Part shown: in pieces, positions 58,240 to 64,000 of the stretch | Layout of the letters: each line of letters begins with the position of its first letter | Numbering within the stretch: the stretch's first letter is position 1 | Origin: Magicicada septendecula | Taxonomy: Eukaryota > Arthropoda > Insecta > Hemiptera > Cicadidae | NCBI GenBank assembly: GCA_034769895.1 | Contig: CM068369.1 | Coordinates: 151,956,074-152,020,073 of the forward strand | DNA length: 64,000 nt | Direction of reading: 5' to 3' | Translations under genes and position numbers: made by a program | Notes under the pieces: model-generated | Seen by the model: only the letters and a program-made list of their open reading frames with translations | Databases searched by the model: none | What the model was told of the DNA's origin: nothing

Positions 58240-58912
58240 TTATTCCTTCTGTAGAATAAATCATTGAAAGAGCGAAGCGAGTTCTCAGTTTTAACTCGAC
58301 CTTTAAGCATTTGCCTGTCTGTCTGTTTGGGATGTGTCTCGAGATAACTTTTGAATACATCAACCGATTTTCGAAAAAACTTGCACGCGTTCCATACCTT
58401 TAACCTAAAAACCCCTATTGTTTTTGAAGTTGATTCCTCCAAAAAATAGGACGGCAGGGGGAAAATGTGAAGCGGAAAAAACTAAAAAGACCATGTGGGG
58501 TTCCACGATCCGAATATATTGTTCATTTTTAAAAAAGTTTTGTGAGCAGCAGGGCGCAAAAATATGCAAACGTTTTGAAACAATCGTAAAAATCCAAGTA
58601 AGGTATCAGATTAAACATTATCTTAACCACAATGTGAATACAGTGTTGTTTAGGTTTGGAAATTTCAAAATTTTGAGATACCAGGTAGCCTACCCAAAAC
58701 TGTACCAAAATCAGTGTCGCGTATCAAACTGAACAGAATTTTACTCAAAATGTGAATGTAACATTAAGCTTTGAAACATTTTAGTACACCAGAGTCCAAA
58801 AAATATATAAAAATTTTGAAAAACTCGTAAAGATTTATGGCCAATATGACACAAATGTTAACTCGATGATGTAAATGTCTGAACGAATTTTACAGTTCAG
58901 GAAACTTAATAG
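58240..58912 (+). repeat. Dispersed repeat C, copy 2
   Basis: Collinear with 50936-51620: TTTTAACTCGACCTTTAAGC, TCTGTCTGTTTGGGATGTGT, then degenerate units with TTTTGAAACAATCGTAAAAA and GTATCAGATTAAAC. No coding match. Confidence 0.75.
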
Positions 58913-58914
58913 TT

Positions 58915-58966
58915 ATTAATTATTATTATTATTGCTATTGTTATTATTATTATTATTATTATTATT
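58915..58966. repeat. (ATT)n microsatellite, imperfect
   Basis: ATT units with a GCT interruption. Confidence 0.93.
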
Positions 58967-58969
58967 CAT

Positions 58970-60040
58970 ACAAGCTTGTTATTGTTCATCCACGTTGTAC
59001 ACTAATTGGAGGCAGTGTTTGCGCGGGTAAGGTGAACTGTTATTTATCCGTAACATCATAGATTCTGTGCTTTAGTTAAGTTAGTCTGATTGAGGCGAAT
59101 GAGTTAACCATCGACATCGGTGGATGTAATAATTATACGAACAATATTTACACTGTACCACGGTACACAGTCATTTCGTTTCAGCCATTAACATAATGGG
59201 TCATCGGCCCGGCCGTCCAGTGCGGGTACGGTTATTTGTAGGTGGCGCTAGCGGCTTGAATTAGTTGTGCTAAATACACACTGCTGAATTTGTGCAAATA
59301 TTATCATTTGCATGATTACTGCCGGCAGTTACGGTCGCTGTTTGTCACTAATATTCCCATTAATATTTGATTACATTATGATATCATGAAATAATAATAG
59401 TAGTACTAATAATAATGAGAATGACAATAAGAAAAAAAGCTATAGAAGGCTGAAGGGGCATTAGAAAATGATTTGAATCGAGTCGGTTCCGTTCCGTCTA
59501 CGTAACCAATGTTATATGGTATACTCAGTGGTTATTGGGTGGTTCTTATATGAGAAATAACTGTTACAAAGGACACGGTTATTAATTTATAAAATTACAC
59601 ACTTTTATAGCTTTCAGGCGATTTTGCCAAATACGAATCATTTAGTTGGAATCGTTGAATATTATTTACTTTATTCTGAATGAACAGCGTTTTCAATTTA
59701 TTGTGTAAACAGTAATTTCCTACATAAATAGTTAACAAAACACTGTACGTATTTGTTGTGTATTGATTGTTATTGCAATCCTAATGTGGAGTTGCGGAGT
59801 AGCCGGCCATTTTTGTTTGTATAACGTTTCGCCGGCTACATTCGTTGCACATTACACGTCGCCCCGTAATTGAAATTGATCCCCTGCCGAGTTTACACCT
59901 TGCCGGCCGATAATTTCGTGTACGATACGCAATTTTCAGACTTTGTGGTGGTTGGCATCGTTTCGCCCAATACGCTTAATACCAGCCGGATTATAGAGTT
60001 TTTGATAGGCCTGTAGGAAATTTGTGTGGACCTTTTTTAT
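58970..60040. other. Noncoding interval
   Basis: 59760-59960 is GC-richer with repeated GCCGGC words. Nothing else was recognised. Confidence 0.5.
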
Positions 60041-60044
60041 CGTT

Positions 60045-60600
60045 GCGTCAGTCATCGCTTAAATAAGCGGGGCAGAAAATATAAATTTGTGTATTTATAC
60101 AATTATACGATGTTAAAAATTCATTTGTTCATTTCCATTTTAGGACGCTCCTATTTTTAAATACACCTGCGACTCTGTACGAACGGAATATCGAAAATTG
60201 TGTTACGACTGAAATAAAACTATTTAGTCCATATTTAGAGGTAGGTTATGACAAAAGATTATTAGTTCAAACAAAAATATGACGTTTGAAACCGACGTTA
60301 GTTTTAACACACGCATGTAACGAGATAAGAACAATTTAAATTGTATTTTTTTAAATCAGTTGTCATAAAAAGAGTAGGAGAAAATCAGCTGCATGTGAGC
60401 TTTATCAGAACACGTGAGGACGGTTACCAGATATGTAAGTTAAGACGAGTTCTACGAAACCCTGGACGTTTGTAATGGGCTGTGTTGCATACAGGAAATC
60501 TGGACGCTGCGTGTGCCTCAAAGAGTACTGCAATTAAAGTTGTAAAATTGGCTGCGAGTTCAGTAAACCTCTCGGTGATACTGAAGGAATAACAATGACT
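60045..60600 (+). repeat. Dispersed repeat E, copy 2
   Basis: Matches 57860-58215 at its start (CATCGCTTAAATAAGCGGGG) and from about 60360 to 60560. The middle differs in length. Confidence 0.7.
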
Positions 60601-60609
60601 TCAGAACGT

Positions 60610-62055
60610 TGAATGGTTCTCTGTTAAATTCGGACGGGCCCAACCAGAATAATTCTTCAGTTCATGCAATCTTAAATTTTTATAAGGTCTCTGATGTATC
60701 GTTTGCACTGATTGTGGTCTCAGATTTTTCATAAAGGTGTAGGTAATATCTTCAAATAAGTACACTGCATGTAGGTTTATTTTCACCTGAGTACGTTTCA
60801 CAGAAATTATTCTGTATCTTCAGAGGTTTGAATTGTAATTGAATGTTCCACTTACAGTATAGTTAACGGATAATCGATTTTACTTCGATTCTACTTTCGA
60901 TTGTTGTGATGTTTATGTAGTCAGCTATTTATTATATATTTAATGTTTTATTTTATTATTCTAATAAATGTATGATTTAAAATAAATTGTCTTGTTTTAT
61001 TTGAATTTGTTCTTTAATTAGTAGATTATTATTATTGTGTTTGTAAATATTAAGATTTTCCCTGATATTTGAATACCTGGGAGACCTGAAGGATACTCGA
61101 CGAGTTACTTACAAAGGAATAATGGATGTAGGTAAATACGATACCAATTTTGTCTAACCTTTGACATGTAATTTATAAAACTCATACGAGAATATGTACT
61201 AAATTGTAGTATGTAGAACAAAAAAGCTGTAATGTGCTTCAGTTTATCGTAAGTAGGCCTATAGGCCTAAAGTACAATAAACCTACAATATATTGTAGTT
61301 TTAAAGGTAGGATAGAGTTAATCCTATTCTACAAATTGAAGGTCACATAAGATTTTATTTACCCTAATATTGTAATTTATTTGCAACGTATTACGTGTTT
61401 TGCAGATTGTAATTTTAATTTTCCGCAGGGGAAACGCAATTAATTTATGTTACATGAAGGAATAGCTATTATTTCGGTGTAGTATTTCTAGTTTCAAGAA
61501 AGGTTGCCGTCACGGCATCCCCAGGAAAGTTTTTTTTCAGACGTTTGAGGAACACTTTATTTTTTCTCCACAAACGGTTTGAAACTTAACGGTTTTTAAG
61601 GGTTTGTTCTAGTGCATTAATACATTCAGTTCACTTTGTTGTAAAGTAAGCGTAATGAGTTCTGTTCTTGAATTCAAAACGTTACGTTAGTCATTGTACG
61701 AGTTATGTTTTGTATAGAATGGAATGGAGTAAAGTGACCATTATTATTATTATTATATTATTTAAAAACGAGTGGGTACAGTTCAAGACTACTTACACGC
61801 TAGTCAGTTAAGGTGAAGGCGATGTAATTTGAACAAAGCAGCTGTGGTTCGTGTGAGAAAGCTCAGTAGGACGCCCAAACAAACAAGACACAACAATACG
61901 TAGCGGACGAAGGGACGGACGACGTTGCTGCAAGCCGATTCGCACACAACGTTCCGACACGGTCACGGAATCTTACTACTGGCGTCATGGCGAGCCAGCG
62001 GAATTCCATGCACGAGGCGCGTCGCCCCGATACAAACAAAACTTTCAACGATTCC
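60610..62055. other. Noncoding interval
   Basis: Includes a short (ATT)n run at 61740-61756 and a double TAGGCCTA at 61254-61269. 61860-62050 is GC-richer without a recognised frame. Confidence 0.5.
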
Positions 62056-62061
62056 AAAGTA

Positions 62062-62986
62062 CAGTAGAACTTGCTTATAACGAGATTCAAGGGACGGACA
62101 AATGTGCTCGTTAAAACCGGATGCTCGCTACATCCGAGTTGTCGACTCGCAAGCCTAAGTTTTTATACCGTGATTATCGAACACACAAAAAAAGTCTACT
62201 ATAGAAGAGGCTTTGCACAATAAAATTTTGACATGTTTTACAGTCTACGCTTAAAAGTGAAATTTAGACTTTAAACATTATTTAGACGATAACATTCTTT
62301 TCTGAATATTGGCGTATAGTGCATTCGCGAAATATAGTAAACGTCGCTGTGTAGTAAAAACTTACCAAAAATCAGCCGGCTATCTGGCAAAAATGCAAAA
62401 CTTTCCATGCCACGTGTACAATATTTAATTTTTAAATTACAAGAAAATTCACTCTATTTGATTTGTCTTTTTGTCCTTCGTTCTAAATGGAATCGTCAAA
62501 ATTATATTTCGCAAACAGAACTTAATTATAACATTCATGTTCGTGTTGGTATCCAAGTCAGGTTCGTGTTGGTAACCGAATATAAGGTAATAATTTACTA
62601 TAATTAGAACATAATTAACCTTAAAAAGTCATCTGTTTTTGTGTGTTTGGTAATTTTGTATCTGTAGATATCAAAACAGTATTGTAATATATTTAAATAT
62701 TTCACGAATTCATCTCTTACATTAAACTTATTAGTTTCACTAAATTCCGTTAATGATTTTAAACGAATGTTAAAATGCTGAATTGTAACGAACTTTTGTT
62801 AGCCCTTAACCCATGAACAAGCCTGCGATAAAATGCTCGTTATAACCAAGTCTCTAATGCGTTCTTACTCGTTAAAAGCGAGTTTAATTATCATTAATAA
62901 AATACAAAACCAAACAAATCTCGTACTTTTACTAGTTACATCCGAGTGCTCGTTATAAGCGAGCTCGTTATTCGCGAGTTCCACTG
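62062..62986. mobile_element. TA-flanked MITE with pogo-type ends
   Basis: Left end CAGTAGAACTTGCTTATAAC and, inverted from 62986, CAGTGGAACTCGCGAATAAC, each flanked by TA (62060-62061, 62987-62988). GCTCGTTATAA and ACATCCGAG-type motifs recur inside both ends. 925 bp without a recognisable transposase. It belongs to the Tigger/pogo group by ends, and to a different family from the elements at 8.2, 27.2 and 37.3 kb. Confidence 0.82.
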
Positions 62987-62989
62987 TAT

Positions 62990-64000
62990 ATCACCATAGT
63001 GAAGATTAATATGTTTTATTTGACTAGGCCTATATGACATTGCGGGCTTAGTTTCACTTGAGCTGCAGTATTTATATAACATCTTTCATACATCAACACA
63101 TGTAAGGACCGGAAACGTCATACGTGATGAGCGTTTCGAAGCATGGTTCTTAAACTGTGGTATTAAAAAAAATTGATATTTTCGAGATGTTTTAACGGCT
63201 GCGAGCGAGACGACCCGCCAAGGAAACGGGAGAGACGTATAGCCACGATTTTCGGTTGTGATAAAATTTAGTGAGTGTAGAGGAATTTGGCAACTCTATG
63301 TAGGCAATATTACGTACATAGCCATGCCTGTACAGTAAGCCGTTAAAAGGTAATATACAGGAACGTTAAGTGATGTTAAAAACTAAACCAGGTGTTATGT
63401 AAATGTATTCTTGGCAAGTTGAAGGTGATGGACGACTAGAAAGAAGAAATTGTAGATTCTAGGATATAAAGTTATAAAAGTCACTTTAATATGTGATTAA
63501 ATTAAAATAAGATATTATTAATTAGTTAATTAGATATAAATAATTATATCTAAGATATTAAGTATTAAGTAGTAAGATATTATTATCTTATTAATTAGAT
63601 GAATGAATGCTAAAGCAGTGGCTGATACATATAATTATCTTAGGCACGCTTTAGTATGTGGTCACGATGGGTGTAGAATTTTTTGTATCGAAACGATATA
63701 GGCCCTACATCGTGTAGTTAACAAGAAAAAGTGCTATTAGATGGAAAGTCACGGTTTAAGGTTATTTCTCCTTTTAACGAGTTTCCGTGTCGGGAATGGG
63801 AGGGGCTATGACATTGGTAAGGGGAAATAAGGAAAATCGCCCAAATATTAAAAATATACTTTTCACAACCTTGCTGAGACAAAATAAATAAATGTATTTA
63901 CTGTAAAACTTAGTTTCATTTTTAAAATGATCGAAGCTCTATTTCAGATCTTTAAAGAAGAAATGTGAAAAAGAATAATTTTCTTACCTTCGTGTTTTTA
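62990..64000. other. Noncoding interval to the window end
   Basis: AT-rich, with low-complexity TTAATTAGAT-type sequence at 63480-63600. Nothing else was recognised. Confidence 0.5.

Overview
The window looks like a transposon-rich piece of an insect nuclear genome. The evidence is very AT-rich DNA, (TG)n runs of 100-150 bp, mariner, Tigger/pogo, Penelope-like and non-LTR remnants, and no compact gene anywhere in 64 kb. A cockroach, termite or other polyneopteran is my best guess, from the style of the non-LTR tails and a strong excess of the palindrome TAGGCCTA. I cannot prove the order. I recognise no intact host gene. The only candidate host exon is at 49423-49796, and its function is unknown to me.

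Layout. 1.2-3.0 kb: a dead Tigger transposase (minus strand). 3.6-3.9 kb: a two-copy tandem repeat. 4.0-6.8 kb: a noncoding LTR-like repeat that recurs inverted at 25.0-26.6 kb. 8.2-9.3 kb: an internally deleted Tigger element with perfect ends. 9.5-10.1 kb: a palindrome of two Penelope 3' ends. 12.4-13.25 kb: a dead mariner. 14.8-16.0 kb: a dead non-LTR reverse transcriptase (minus). 18.3-19.05 kb: a perfect 40-bp hairpin and a perfect 164-bp tandem duplication. 19.7-22.7 kb: a nearly full-length but broken Penelope-like element with two tandem 3' ends. 22.8-26.6 kb: a noncoding unit with matching ends, sitting between two (TA)n blocks. 26.6-27.8 kb: non-LTR tails, one with a 16-bp target-site duplication, and a TA-flanked MITE. 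28.8-31.4 kb: a duplicated array of 158-166 bp monomers. 34.1-34.6 kb: a Penelope reverse-transcriptase fragment. 37.3-40.2 kb: a nest bounded by Tigger-type ends, holding a palindromic mariner, a non-LTR tail and a solo LTR. 40.6-47.2 kb: two more Penelope-type palindromes and more non-LTR remnants. 50-64 kb: a dead mariner, a second solo LTR, two dispersed repeat families, another non-LTR tail and a pogo-type MITE.

The most interesting signal is a set of hammerhead-ribozyme-like motifs (CTGANGA, stem, GAAAC, two-base loop, GTN) at the 3' ends of Penelope-like elements. They occur once in tandem (22.4 and 22.65 kb) and three times in diverging palindromes (9.5-10.1, 40.6-40.9 and 46.8-47.2 kb). 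The pair at 46.8-47.2 kb keeps a 5-bp stem I and a GTC cleavage triplet. Hammerheads in Penelope-like elements are already known as a class. The repeated palindromic arrangement, a stop codon inside the ribozyme core at 10.05 kb, and one extra base before stem II in every copy are the parts I would check first. A second oddity is a TA-flanked mariner made of two 5' halves joined head to head.

Nothing in the window reads as a working gene network: every transposase or reverse transcriptase seen carries stops, frameshifts or lost catalytic residues. CpG appears much rarer in roughly 10-35 kb than in 36-64 kb, which may mark a difference in germline methylation. All homology calls come from reading the translated sequence by eye, without a database search.
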